From: an uncultured Ruminococcus sp. | GTDB taxonomy: Bacteria > Bacillota > Clostridia > Oscillospirales > Ruminococcaceae | Reading direction: 5' to 3' | Assembly (NCBI GenBank): GCA_900551505.1 | Contig: URWK01000093.1 | Span: forward strand, 1-5,796 | DNA: 5,796 nt | Part shown: positions 1 to 5,422 of the stretch, one piece after another | How positions within the stretch are numbered: the stretch's first letter is position 1 | How the letters are laid out: every line of letters starts with the position of its first letter | Notes under the pieces: generated by a model | What the model saw: the letters and a program-made list of their open reading frames with translations, nothing else | Databases searched by the model: none | Told to the model about the DNA's origin: nothing | Translations under genes and position numbers: made by a program

Positions 1-11
1 CCCGGAAAAAC

Positions 12-683
12 TTATCTCACCTCAAAAATTCTTATGTTTTCGGGAGCTACTGAAACTTCACTGAGTATAATGTCCTTTATGGAAGCCGCTTCGCCTGCGT
101 CAAGCCCTTCTGTTTTAAGCACTACCTTTGCATTCGTTCCGTCAAGGTACACTACACAGTCTTCATAACCCTTTGACTTAACCAGCGATTCAATATTGCC
201 CTCACTCTCGATAAGCTTTGAAAGTTTTACCGCTTCAAGAGCCTTTGAAACCATTTCGTCTTCCGTAAGGTCGCCGCCTCCCATTATTGTCTGCAAGGTC
301 TGGACTGCATTGTCATGACTTGTCATTTTTTCGAGCCTTGCCTGAGAAAAGTATTCTTCCGCTGACATATCGCCCTGTTCATCAACTTGTTGTTCGGGTT
401 GTTCTTCCACGATGTTTCCTGCTTCCGAAACAACATTTTCAGCGGTATTGTTTTCTTCCTCTGCCTTGTTCTGTGTCAGGTCTTCACCGTTTACGAATTT
501 CGTATCACCGTAATTCTCTGTCTTCTCATCTCCCCCTATCGCCTCAAGGCTCTGTGATGCCTTTGGTGTAAGGTTTTCAGCCGGCGTTACCGCATAATTG
601 ATATATACCGCCACTCCCAGTATAAGGGTAAGGCAGGCAAGTATAATCTGTTTCTTTCCTACAATAAAACTTGGCTTTTTCAT
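12..683 (-). CDS. spoIIIAH: Stage III sporulation protein AH (SpoIIIAH), mother-cell ring protein of the SpoIIIA-SpoIIQ channel
   Basis: Mother-cell inner-membrane protein whose extracellular domain meets forespore SpoIIQ across the intermembrane space (family knowledge). The 223-residue product has a short basic N-terminus, one membrane segment at about residues 12-30, a long acidic Glu/Gln/Asn-rich linker (about 35-108), and a C-terminal YscJ/EscJ-like ring-building domain (about 109-223). The domain starts with the characteristic helix YFSQARLEKMTSHDNAVQTL. Length is close to the 218 residues of the Bacillus subtilis protein. The frame is open back to a TTG at 722 that overlaps the spoIIIAG stop. 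I chose the ATG at 683 because GGAGG (694-698) lies 10 nt upstream of it and because it gives a standard N-terminus directly before the membrane segment. This is the last gene of the operon; its TAA stop lies 11 bases from the window edge, so any terminator is out of view. Identity is secure. Confidence 0.95.
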   Translation of the reverse strand: MKKPSFIVGKKQIILACLTLILGVAVYINYAVTPAENLTPKASQSLEAIGGDEKTENYGDTKFVNGEDLTQNKAEEENNTAENVVSEAGNIVEEQPEQQVDEQGDMSAEEYFSQARLEKMTSHDNAVQTLQTIMGGGDLTEDEMVSKALEAVKLSKLIESEGNIESLVKSKGYEDCVVYLDGTNAKVVLKTEGLDAGEAASIKDIILSEVSVAPENIRIFEVR

Positions 684-693
684 AAGTGTTTTT

Positions 694-698
694 CCTCC
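694..698 (-). promoter_or_regulatory. Ribosome binding site of spoIIIAH
   Basis: Reads GGAGG on the minus strand, 10 nt before the ATG at 683. It decides the start of spoIIIAH. The longer TTG-initiated frame from 722 would place this site inside the coding sequence, as the codons for Gly-Gly. Confidence 0.8.
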
Positions 699-718
699 GT
701 CTGTTAAGTCTTTATTTT

Positions 719-1237
719 TCAATCAAGCTTCACTACGCATATTTTATTCGATGGTATTCCGAATCCTGCCGAAACCGCATTGTATATCTTTTCTTTTACG
801 GCACTGTTGTTTCCTCCCTCGCAAACTATAATTACTCCATTTATCTGCGGATTAACCGTTTTTCTTATAATGGCTTCTTCATTTCCGTTATTCTCTATTA
901 TCGCATATCTGTTTTCCTCTCTCCTTGTATTCTCGTCAATATCGGATTGTTTTTCCTCGGCGTAAATTTTTTCTTCGCTTTCGGAAACTGTTATCATAAC
1001 TTTCGTTTTCCCGACTCCCTCTATTGACTGCAAAATTTCGGTAAGTTTAATTTCTGTCTGCATCACATAATCCTGCTCCGTTTCAGCAATATTTTGTGTA
1101 ACTGTATTCTGTTCTGTCTGCTTATCGCCTCCGCTGAAAACAAGTATTGCTATTCCTGCGATACCTGCAAAGACAATAAGCTTTATTCCGTTCCCTCCTT
1201 TCAGAAACTTCCTTATTTTTTCAACTGCTCCATTCAT
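719..1237 (-). CDS. spoIIIAG: Stage III sporulation protein AG (SpoIIIAG), ring-forming channel component
   Basis: SpoIIIAG forms a large ring in the intermembrane space of the engulfing forespore (known for the B. subtilis protein) and is anchored in the mother-cell membrane. The 172-residue product shows a cytosolic amphipathic N-terminus, one membrane segment at about 18-35, a short polar linker, and a split ring-building motif. The first half is about 58-84 (LTEILQSIEGVGKTKVMITV) and the second about 129-170 (ending IPSNKICVVKLD). Between them (about 85-128) is a charged insertion, the position of the beta-rich insertion in the Bacillus protein. It is shorter than B. subtilis SpoIIIAG (229 residues). 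The ATG at 1237 has AGGAGG at 1243-1248, 5 nt upstream and starting beside the spoIIIAF stop. The gap to spoIIIAF is 12 nt. The gap to the chosen spoIIIAH start is 35 nt. Identity is secure. Confidence 0.95.
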   Translation of the reverse strand: MNGAVEKIRKFLKGGNGIKLIVFAGIAGIAILVFSGGDKQTEQNTVTQNIAETEQDYVMQTEIKLTEILQSIEGVGKTKVMITVSESEEKIYAEEKQSDIDENTRREENRYAIIENNGNEEAIIRKTVNPQINGVIIVCEGGNNSAVKEKIYNAVSAGFGIPSNKICVVKLD

Positions 1238-1249
1238 TCTGTCCTCCTG

Positions 1250-1720
1250 TTATGGTTCAGTTATCTTTACAACAGGGACTTCTTCCCCTATGCTGTTTTC
1301 AAGTATTCTTCTGCCTTCTTCAAATCTGTCACCGCATTTTAAAAATACTTTATTAATACATATGCTTCCGTCATCGCTAATATTAATCTCTGCGGAAATT
1401 TCCTCACATTCCACACCCTTGTCTGCAAGCCTTGCGGAAAGTTCATTTTCCAGGCTTGTCTTTACGGAATTTTCGAGAATGTCATTTACACTTGTTTCAA
1501 GCCTTTTGCTGTTGTTTTCGGTAACTGTATTTAAAGTCTGTCTTTCTGTTCTGACTGACTTGAAGTTAATAACCATATTCGCAACCGCTACCGCAAAAAT
1601 CAGCGAAAAAACCATTCGTATCTGTTTGCTGAATGTTTCGCCCGGCTGAACAGTATCAACAATAACCGTTGATATCCCGAGAAAACACGCCGTTAATATT
1701 ATCGCCCTCAATGTTTCCAT
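1250..1720 (-). CDS. spoIIIAF: Stage III sporulation protein AF (SpoIIIAF)
   Basis: Membrane component of the SpoIIIA complex; its C-terminal soluble domain has a ring-building-motif-like fold in B. subtilis (family knowledge). The 156-residue product has two membrane segments, about 4-22 and 34-52, separated by a short loop. A helical region (about 55-100) and a small alpha/beta domain follow, ending VPVVKITEP. It is clearly shorter than B. subtilis SpoIIIAF (206 residues). The shortening is in the C-terminal part, yet the domain ends cleanly, so this looks like a compact family variant rather than a truncation. The ATG at 1720 comes 3 nt after the spoIIIAE stop and is preceded by GGGAG inside the end of spoIIIAE, which suggests translational coupling. 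Operon position supports the assignment. Confidence 0.9.
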   Translation of the reverse strand: METLRAIILTACFLGISTVIVDTVQPGETFSKQIRMVFSLIFAVAVANMVINFKSVRTERQTLNTVTENNSKRLETSVNDILENSVKTSLENELSARLADKGVECEEISAEINISDDGSICINKVFLKCGDRFEEGRRILENSIGEEVPVVKITEP

Positions 1721-1723
1721 ATT

Positions 1724-2860
1724 TTACACTCCCGTTGATGTCATTATTACTATCGCCGTTGACACTATGAGCATAAGCGAAAAGCACATTACCGTTGCGA
1801 AAGCCATTCCCGCAACCGCTCCCATGCTTTTAAAGAGTTTGTTAAGCGAATTTACTCCGAATATCTCTGAAAGAATTTCAGCAATATTCAGGGTAAGCAT
1901 ATACAAAACCACTCTTATTACAGACGGCAGAATTATCGCAAAAATTACCGCTATACCTATCGCCCCCGTGCTTCCCCTCAGAACCGCAAGACTTCCTTTT
2001 ACGGTCGCATAAGCTTCCGAAACTGCTCCGCCTATTACTGGAATAAATCCCGAAATTAAAAACTTAGCAGTCTTTGAAGTCAATCCGTCAACAGAACTTC
2101 CGACTATACTTTGAATTGAGAGCAAGCCCGTAAATATCGTCATTGTAAGCCCTAATCCCCATGTTACCGCCTTTTTCAAGCCGTTTATCAGCCCTCCGAG
2201 CGAAATACAGGGATTTATCGCATCAACAACAGCCAATGCCATGCACATTCCTATAATCTGCATAAATACACTGTCGGAAACCTGAATTGCTATCTGCGAA
2301 ACCGCAAATATTAGTAACTGATAACAACCTGCTGACGTTATTCCGCCACTTACTATAATTATCCCCGTAAAAACAGGCGTGAACGTCATCATAAATTCCG
2401 CAACTGAATTTATTGACCTGCTCACCGTAAGGAAACATTCCGACAACGGTTCTGCAATTATCGTTATACACACCAGAACACACAGTATCTCAAAAATTTT
2501 CCGTATACCTTTGCTCTTTTCGCTGTCGGCTATTCCCTCTGTCATGACCGACAACAATATTACCGCAATTACCGAAATTAGCATTTTTAAGGGTGCTTCT
2601 GATTTTTCCCTGATTTCTTTCATTATCTTTCTGAATATCTTTTCAGGTGTAAGCTCCGAAATTGATTCAGGGTTCTTAATATCTATCCCGTCAAGGAATT
2701 TTTCTGCTTCATCTGGTATATTCCGTTCTATTTCCTGTGCATTTCCTGCCTTGTAGATTTCATTGTAAATATCGGTTTCCGCACTGCATTCAATAAAACA
2801 GAATTTCGGTATACACAGCAACAGAATTACCGTAACCAGAAACATTCTGTATAATTTCAA
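1724..2860 (-). CDS. spoIIIAE: Stage III sporulation protein AE (SpoIIIAE), polytopic membrane component
   Basis: Large integral membrane subunit of the SpoIIIA channel, thought to act in the export apparatus in the mother-cell membrane. With a TTG start at 2860 the product is 378 residues (B. subtilis 399). It has an N-terminal signal-like hydrophobic segment (about 5-25) and a soluble region (about 27-88). Several membrane segments follow in 90-378, with family-typical stretches FMMTFTPVF (156-164) and FIPVIGGAVSEA (272-283). I chose TTG because AGGAGG (2871-2876) stands 10 nt upstream, and the signal segment follows directly. The next ATG (2845) is too far from that site. The frame stays open to an ATG at 2938, but those 26 extra codons translate the intergenic palindrome and the ribosome binding site, so they are not coding. 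This is the only gene in the operon preceded by a long gap. Confidence 0.93.
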   Translation of the reverse strand: MKLYRMFLVTVILLLCIPKFCFIECSAETDIYNEIYKAGNAQEIERNIPDEAEKFLDGIDIKNPESISELTPEKIFRKIMKEIREKSEAPLKMLISVIAVILLSVMTEGIADSEKSKGIRKIFEILCVLVCITIIAEPLSECFLTVSRSINSVAEFMMTFTPVFTGIIIVSGGITSAGCYQLLIFAVSQIAIQVSDSVFMQIIGMCMALAVVDAINPCISLGGLINGLKKAVTWGLGLTMTIFTGLLSIQSIVGSSVDGLTSKTAKFLISGFIPVIGGAVSEAYATVKGSLAVLRGSTGAIGIAVIFAIILPSVIRVVLYMLTLNIAEILSEIFGVNSLNKLFKSMGAVAGMAFATVMCFSLMLIVSTAIVIMTSTGV

Positions 2861-2870
2861 ATACTTTTTA

Positions 2871-2876
2871 CCTCCT
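2871..2876 (-). promoter_or_regulatory. Ribosome binding site of spoIIIAE
   Basis: AGGAGG on the minus strand, the strongest Shine-Dalgarno in the region, 10 nt from the TTG at 2860. It fixes the start of spoIIIAE downstream of the palindrome and allows translation independent of spoIIIAD. Confidence 0.85.
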
Positions 2877-2902
2877 TTTATTTTTTCGCATCGAGAGGTA
2901 TA

Positions 2903-2950
2903 TCGGGGGATTTTATGGAAACAGCAAGCTGTTTCCATAAAATCCCCCGA
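2903..2950. repeat. 48-bp near-perfect palindrome between spoIIIAD and spoIIIAE
   Basis: Two 23-bp arms (2903-2925 and 2928-2950) are exact inverted copies around a 2-nt centre. The outer part is GC-rich (TCGGGGGA), followed by an AT-rich stretch and then GGAAACAGC. In spoIIIA mRNA it would fold into a roughly 22-bp hairpin with a CUUG loop closed by a G-C pair, a known stable tetraloop. It begins directly after the spoIIIAD stop codon (2951-2953) and ends 42 nt before the spoIIIAE start. No U-run follows on the mRNA strand, so it does not look like an intrinsic terminator. Possible roles are an mRNA-stabilising or processing element, a partial attenuator, or a dispersed palindromic repeat. 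The structure is certain; the function is not. Confidence 0.9.
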
Positions 2951-3343
2951 CTAACCCGTCAGTTTCTGAACCGTTTCCGCAAGCGTCTTTAATAAAGGCA
3001 TCGCCAAAAGAAGTAAAGTTATCTTCCCTGTAAGCTCCGCAATAGAACAAATCGCATTTTCTCCGCAATCCTTGCATATATCACAGGCAAGTTGCGTAAG
3101 CCAGCAAACCCCTACAGCCTTAAAAATTATCTGCACATAGAACGGATTAAGTCCCGCAGTTGAAAAAAGTCCGTCTACCGCATTAAGTACAGGGGAAATT
3201 CTGACCACAATAAAAACCATCGCCGTCACGCAAACCATAATCGAAACAAAAACCGCTTGTTCTTTCTGGTACTTTTCAAGCAACTTACAGATTACCGATG
3301 CACTTATGCAAAGCCCTAAAATCTGAACAATATTTACCGTCAT
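2951..3343 (-). CDS. spoIIIAD: Stage III sporulation protein AD (SpoIIIAD)
   Basis: Small polytopic membrane subunit of the SpoIIIA complex, acting with SpoIIIAC in the mother-cell membrane. The 130-residue product has four hydrophobic segments at about 4-22, 30-49, 66-88 and 104-122. A conserved-looking Cys-rich loop (CDICKDCGE, 87-95) separates the last two. Length agrees with the family (about 130). The ATG at 3343 overlaps the spoIIIAC TGA by 4 nt (ATGA), and only a weak Shine-Dalgarno is visible upstream, so translation is probably coupled to spoIIIAC. The TAG stop is immediately followed by the 48-bp palindrome. Confidence 0.94.
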   Translation of the reverse strand: MTVNIVQILGLCISASVICKLLEKYQKEQAVFVSIMVCVTAMVFIVVRISPVLNAVDGLFSTAGLNPFYVQIIFKAVGVCWLTQLACDICKDCGENAICSIAELTGKITLLLLAMPLLKTLAETVQKLTG

Positions 3344-3546
3344 AACCCAAATACTCTTTTAACCGTATCAAAAAGTGTCCCTATCTCATTCACTACCATC
3401 ATCAAAACCACCACAAGCCCCGTCAATGTTGTCATCATAGCCTGTTCTTCTCTCTCAGCCCTTTTAAGCACAAGATTGAGAACAGCTACTATTATGCCTA
3501 TTCCCGCTATCCTGAAAATCAAATCAACATTCACAACCTGTTTCAT
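3340..3546 (-). CDS. spoIIIAC: Stage III sporulation protein AC (SpoIIIAC)
   Basis: Small two-helix membrane protein of the SpoIIIA complex. The 68-residue frame has membrane segments at about 8-27 and 38-53, separated by a charged loop (KRAEREEQ), and the family signature VDLIFRIAGIGIIVAVLN near the N-terminus. Length equals the 68 residues of B. subtilis SpoIIIAC. The start is uncertain. The ATG at 3546 directly abuts a GGGAG (3547-3551), leaving no spacer. A GTG at 3534 lies 12 nt from that site and would give a 64-residue protein starting MNVDLIFRIAG, which resembles the usual clostridial N-terminus. The outer ATG is listed. It lies 9 nt after the spoIIIAB stop and overlaps spoIIIAD by 4 nt. 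Confidence 0.92.
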   Translation of the reverse strand: MKQVVNVDLIFRIAGIGIIVAVLNLVLKRAEREEQAMMTTLTGLVVVLMMVVNEIGTLFDTVKRVFGL

Positions 3547-3551
3547 CTCCC
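3547..3551 (-). promoter_or_regulatory. Shine-Dalgarno next to the spoIIIAC start
   Basis: GGGAG on the minus strand, touching the ATG at 3546 and 12 nt from the in-frame GTG at 3534. The zero spacing to ATG is too short for normal initiation, which favours the GTG; 12 nt is at the long end of the workable range. Confidence 0.5.
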
Positions 3552-3555
3552 GACT

Positions 3556-4044
3556 TTATATAATCAATACCGCCACAAGTACACCGCTTATAAGCCCAAG
3601 TGAACGGAATAATTTTCCCTTTGTCCTGTATTCAATTTCAGTTTCCGCAATCATCTTCTCAAGCCTGCTCATATGTACAGTGATTGAAGAAATCTGTCCG
3701 TCTGTGTCACTTTCTCCGAGCGTACTCCCAAAACTTTTCAGCCAATCTCTTTCTTCATCGCTGAATATACTATTTTCTTCTGCCCACCTGCTCCAGTTCT
3801 CGCAAAAAGTCCGTTCATCTCTGAAATTCTCAAAACCGAATATCTCAAAATTCCTGTTTCTGCCGAGTTCCTGCACAATTTCATTCGTAGTAAGATGCCT
3901 GTATCTTATAAGCGTCATTATTTCATCTGTCATATACTTCAGTTTCTCAAGCCGTCTGACCTTATCCGAAAGCCTTTCGGAAAAATAAATTCCCACTCCG
4001 CAACCTGAGAAAATTATAAGCAGTATTCCGAAAATCTTTATCAT
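3556..4044 (-). CDS. spoIIIAB: Stage III sporulation protein AB (SpoIIIAB)
   Basis: Membrane subunit with a cytosolic or intermembrane helical domain resembling type II secretion GspF-like proteins; it probably works with the SpoIIIAA ATPase (family knowledge). The 162-residue product has an N-terminal membrane segment (about 3-20), a long helical soluble region with the SpoIIIAB-typical stretch LGESDTDGQ (about 109-117), and a C-terminal membrane segment (about 146-162). Length is close to B. subtilis SpoIIIAB (171). I chose ATG at 4044, which overlaps the spoIIIAA TGA by 1 nt (TGATG) and gives the usual MIK start. A GTG one codon upstream (4047) is also possible and lies closer to the AAGGAA at 4059-4064. 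Either way it is coupled to spoIIIAA. Confidence 0.94.
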   Translation of the reverse strand: MIKIFGILLIIFSGCGVGIYFSERLSDKVRRLEKLKYMTDEIMTLIRYRHLTTNEIVQELGRNRNFEIFGFENFRDERTFCENWSRWAEENSIFSDEERDWLKSFGSTLGESDTDGQISSITVHMSRLEKMIAETEIEYRTKGKLFRSLGLISGVLVAVLII

Positions 4045-4961
4045 CACAACTTCACAAGTTCCTTGACCTGTCCTACTTCGCTTTCATTCCCAAGCAATAC
4101 CGCATATTCAAAAACTCCGCATTTAAGCAGTTTCTTAATGTGTTTTCTGCTTTTCAGTTCCTCAATACTTCCTGCATGAGCCGTTGCAATGATTTTCACA
4201 CCTGAATTAACCGAGCCTATCAATGCTTTAGTGTCTTTCCGACTGCCGATTTCGTCACACACCACAATATCGGGAGTCATTACTCTTATGGCGGTTTCTA
4301 TCCCCTCTGCCTTCGGATAGCCGTCAAAAATGTCACTTTTCAAGCCAACATTGTTCTGCGGTTCTCCGTGCAAGGTGGCTGAAATTTCGCCCCTTTCGTC
4401 TATTATGGAAACTCTCCATCTGCTTCCCATCAGCCTGCACAAGTCTTTTATAATTGTTGTTTTTCCGCTTGAAGGGCTTCCGGCAATTATAAGCCCTTTC
4501 GGAGCATTGCAAAGTACTTCTTTATAAATTCTTTCCGCACAACCGTCAACTTGTCCGGCTATTCTGAAATTCAAACCATTTATATATTTAAGCGTCTCTA
4601 TGTGGTTTCTTCTGTAACTCGCCGAACCTGAAATTCCTACTCTGTTTCCGCCCTGAATTGTTATATAACCGTTACAAATCTGCTTTTCATAACTATAGAC
4701 GGAATAGTCACAAATTGCCTTGAAGCTGTAATTTATATCTTCAGCAGTACAAACCATTGCCATTCTCTCATTTTCCGAGAAACTCCCGTTCGGGATAAGA
4801 TATTTCTCTTTCCCAAATGAAGTTACCGCTATCGGCTTTCCTACTCTGAGGCGGATTTCATGAACCTTTTCTCTGTCCGGAACACTGATTTTCTCAAGTG
4901 CTTTTCTTATATCCGGTGAAAAATATTTCAGTACATATTCAAATTTATGTATTCGCTTCAC
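4044..4961 (-). CDS. spoIIIAA: Stage III sporulation protein AA (SpoIIIAA), secretion-type ATPase
   Basis: Cytosolic AAA/RecA-like ATPase related to type II/IV secretion ATPases; it is proposed to power the SpoIIIA channel from the mother cell. The 305-residue protein (B. subtilis 307) has an N-terminal domain with EIRLRVGKPI (35-44) and GNRVGISG (105-112). The ATPase core follows with Walker A GSPSSGKTT (161-169), an acidic IIDERGE stretch (186-192), a Walker B-like DIVVCDEIG (231-239) and TAHA (260-263). All key nucleotide-binding residues are present. The start is a GTG at 4961 with AGGAGGA (4969-4975) 7 nt upstream; no better ATG lies nearby. It is the first gene of the operon, behind a sigma-E-like promoter, with about 23 nt of predicted leader, and it overlaps spoIIIAB. 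Confidence 0.96.
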   Translation of the reverse strand: MKRIHKFEYVLKYFSPDIRKALEKISVPDREKVHEIRLRVGKPIAVTSFGKEKYLIPNGSFSENERMAMVCTAEDINYSFKAICDYSVYSYEKQICNGYITIQGGNRVGISGSASYRRNHIETLKYINGLNFRIAGQVDGCAERIYKEVLCNAPKGLIIAGSPSSGKTTIIKDLCRLMGSRWRVSIIDERGEISATLHGEPQNNVGLKSDIFDGYPKAEGIETAIRVMTPDIVVCDEIGSRKDTKALIGSVNSGVKIIATAHAGSIEELKSRKHIKKLLKCGVFEYAVLLGNESEVGQVKELVKL

Positions 4962-4990
4962 TACTTTGTCCTCCTGTATTTTTTGATTAT

Positions 4991-5018
4991 ATTCTATGCG
5001 GGAAAATATAAAATAAGA
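4991..5018 (-). promoter_or_regulatory. Sigma-E-like promoter of the spoIIIA operon
   Basis: On the minus strand, a -10-like CATAGAAT (4991-4998) follows a -35-like TCTTATT (5012-5018) after 13 nt. The -10 fits the sigma-E pattern CATAnnnT well; the -35 matches only the TATT part. It would start transcription near 4984, just before the spoIIIAA ribosome binding site. Mother-cell sigma-E control is established for spoIIIA in Bacillus and expected here. The motif match is by eye. Confidence 0.6.
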
Positions 5019-5020
5019 AC

Positions 5021-5049
5021 TTCACAAATCTTCTGTTCTGTGGTATAGT
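5021..5049 (+). promoter_or_regulatory. Sigma-A-type promoter of the small membrane protein gene
   Basis: TTCACA (5021-5026), a 17-nt spacer and TATAGT (5044-5049), preceded by the extended -10 TGG. The start would be near 5056, about 21 nt before the ATG at 5077. Its -35 lies back-to-back with the -35-like element of the leftward spoIIIA promoter, 2 nt away. Confidence 0.75.
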
Positions 5050-5076
5050 ATAAATAAAAAAGAAAGGTGAAATCAT

Positions 5077-5205
5077 ATGTCCAAAAAGCAATCAAAAAAT
5101 AGAAACGACCTCGTTTCTCAGAAAAGTCCTGTAATGAGAATTCTTGTACTTATCGTTGCCGTGGTTATGTGTGTGGGCATTCTCATTATGCCGTTTTTAC
5201 GCTGA
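5077..5205 (+). CDS. Small single-pass membrane protein, unknown function
   Basis: I do not recognise a family. The 42-codon frame starts with ATG at 5077, has a good Shine-Dalgarno (GAAAGGTG, 5062-5069) 7 nt upstream, and ends in TGA at 5203-5205. The product has a polar, basic N-terminus (MSKKQSKNRNDLVSQKSP), then a single hydrophobic segment at about 21-41 rich in Val, Ile, Leu and Met, ending PFLR. The positive N-terminus predicts N-inside topology; no signal cleavage site or lipobox is obvious. A sigma-A-type promoter lies directly upstream and an intrinsic terminator starts 12 nt after the stop, so it is probably a monocistronic vegetative gene. It is divergent from spoIIIA and upstream of a tRNA operon. 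The complete expression signals argue for a real gene despite the size. Comparative data would be needed to name it. Confidence 0.75.
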   Translation: MSKKQSKNRNDLVSQKSPVMRILVLIVAVVMCVGILIMPFLR

Positions 5206-5216
5206 TTTAAGGTATA

Positions 5217-5261
5217 TTTCGGGAGCAATTTCTCCGCTCCCGAAAAAAATTATTTTTTTTT
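5217..5261 (+). terminator. Intrinsic terminator after the small membrane protein gene
   Basis: A 10-bp stem, TTTCGGGAGC (5217-5226) with GCTCCCGAAA (5236-5245), has a 9-nt loop. Four A, then TTA and nine T (5253-5261) follow. The T-run starts a few bases after the stem, slightly unusual, but the GC-rich stem and position 12 nt after the stop codon fit a terminator. It also separates this gene from the tRNA promoter 10 nt further on. Confidence 0.75.
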
Positions 5262-5271
5262 GAAAAAAGGC

Positions 5272-5300
5272 TTGACATTCAAGGTTTTTTGTGATAGAAT
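5272..5300 (+). promoter_or_regulatory. Sigma-A promoter of the tRNA operon
   Basis: Consensus -35 TTGACA (5272-5277), a 17-nt spacer and -10 TAGAAT (5295-5300) with extended -10 TGA. The start is expected near 5307, about 42 nt before the first tRNA. Near-consensus spacing and boxes fit a strong, growth-related stable-RNA promoter. Confidence 0.88.
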
Positions 5301-5306
5301 AAATAT

Positions 5307-5336
5307 CGTTGAGTGAGGGACACAAGAAACTCAGCG
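5307..5336 (+). other. Hairpin in the tRNA operon leader
   Basis: CGTTGAGT (5307-5314) pairs with ACTCAGCG (5329-5336), one G-U pair included, around a 14-nt loop. It begins at the predicted transcription start, so the primary tRNA transcript would carry a 5' stem-loop just before tRNA-Gly. It may protect the 5' end or guide processing; it shows no T-box or other riboswitch signature. The pairing is visible in the sequence and the role is inference. Confidence 0.5.
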
Positions 5337-5348
5337 AAAATTAAAAAT

Positions 5349-5422
5349 GCAGGTGTAGTTCAATGGTAGAATGTCAGCCTTCCAAGCTGAACACGTGGGT
5401 TCGATTCCCATCACCTGCTCCA
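5349..5422 (+). tRNA. tRNA-Gly (anticodon UCC)
   Basis: Full cloverleaf: acceptor GCAGGTG with CACCTGC, D-arm with GTTC, anticodon stem TCAGC/GCTGA around loop CTTCCAA (anticodon TCC), and T-arm with TTCGATT loop. Discriminator T is followed by a genome-encoded CCA (5420-5422). It reads GGA and, by wobble, other glycine codons. First gene of a three-tRNA operon. Confidence 0.97.

Noticed and set aside
684..722. N-terminal extension of SpoIIIAH from a TTG at 722
   Set aside because: The extension encodes the Shine-Dalgarno region, and the ATG at 683 has ideal spacing and gives a standard N-terminus.
287..1649. Several plus-strand ORFs over spoIIIAH, spoIIIAG and spoIIIAF
   Set aside because: All are antisense to well-supported spoIIIA genes, overlap one another and show no conserved domains.
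2223..2483. 86-codon minus-strand ORF in another frame
   Set aside because: Lies wholly inside spoIIIAE in a shifted frame, with an unconvincing Cys-rich product.
2903..2950. Palindrome as a rho-independent terminator
   Set aside because: The mRNA strand after the hairpin reads GATATACCTCTCG and then A-rich sequence, with no U-tract, and four required operon genes lie downstream. On the plus strand the hairpin is likewise not followed by a T-run.
3476..3988. 170-codon plus-strand ORF
   Set aside because: Antisense to spoIIIAB and spoIIIAC; a mirror of their coding sequence with Ser/Leu/Phe-rich low-information translation.
3990..4044. Lipobox-like FSGC near the SpoIIIAB N-terminus
   Set aside because: The hydrophobic segment lacks a typical lipoprotein n-region and the family is anchored by membrane helices, so a lipoprotein call is unsupported.
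5307..5348. T-box or other riboswitch in the tRNA leader
   Set aside because: The leader is about 42 nt, with no T-box sequence, no specifier loop and no terminator-antiterminator pair.
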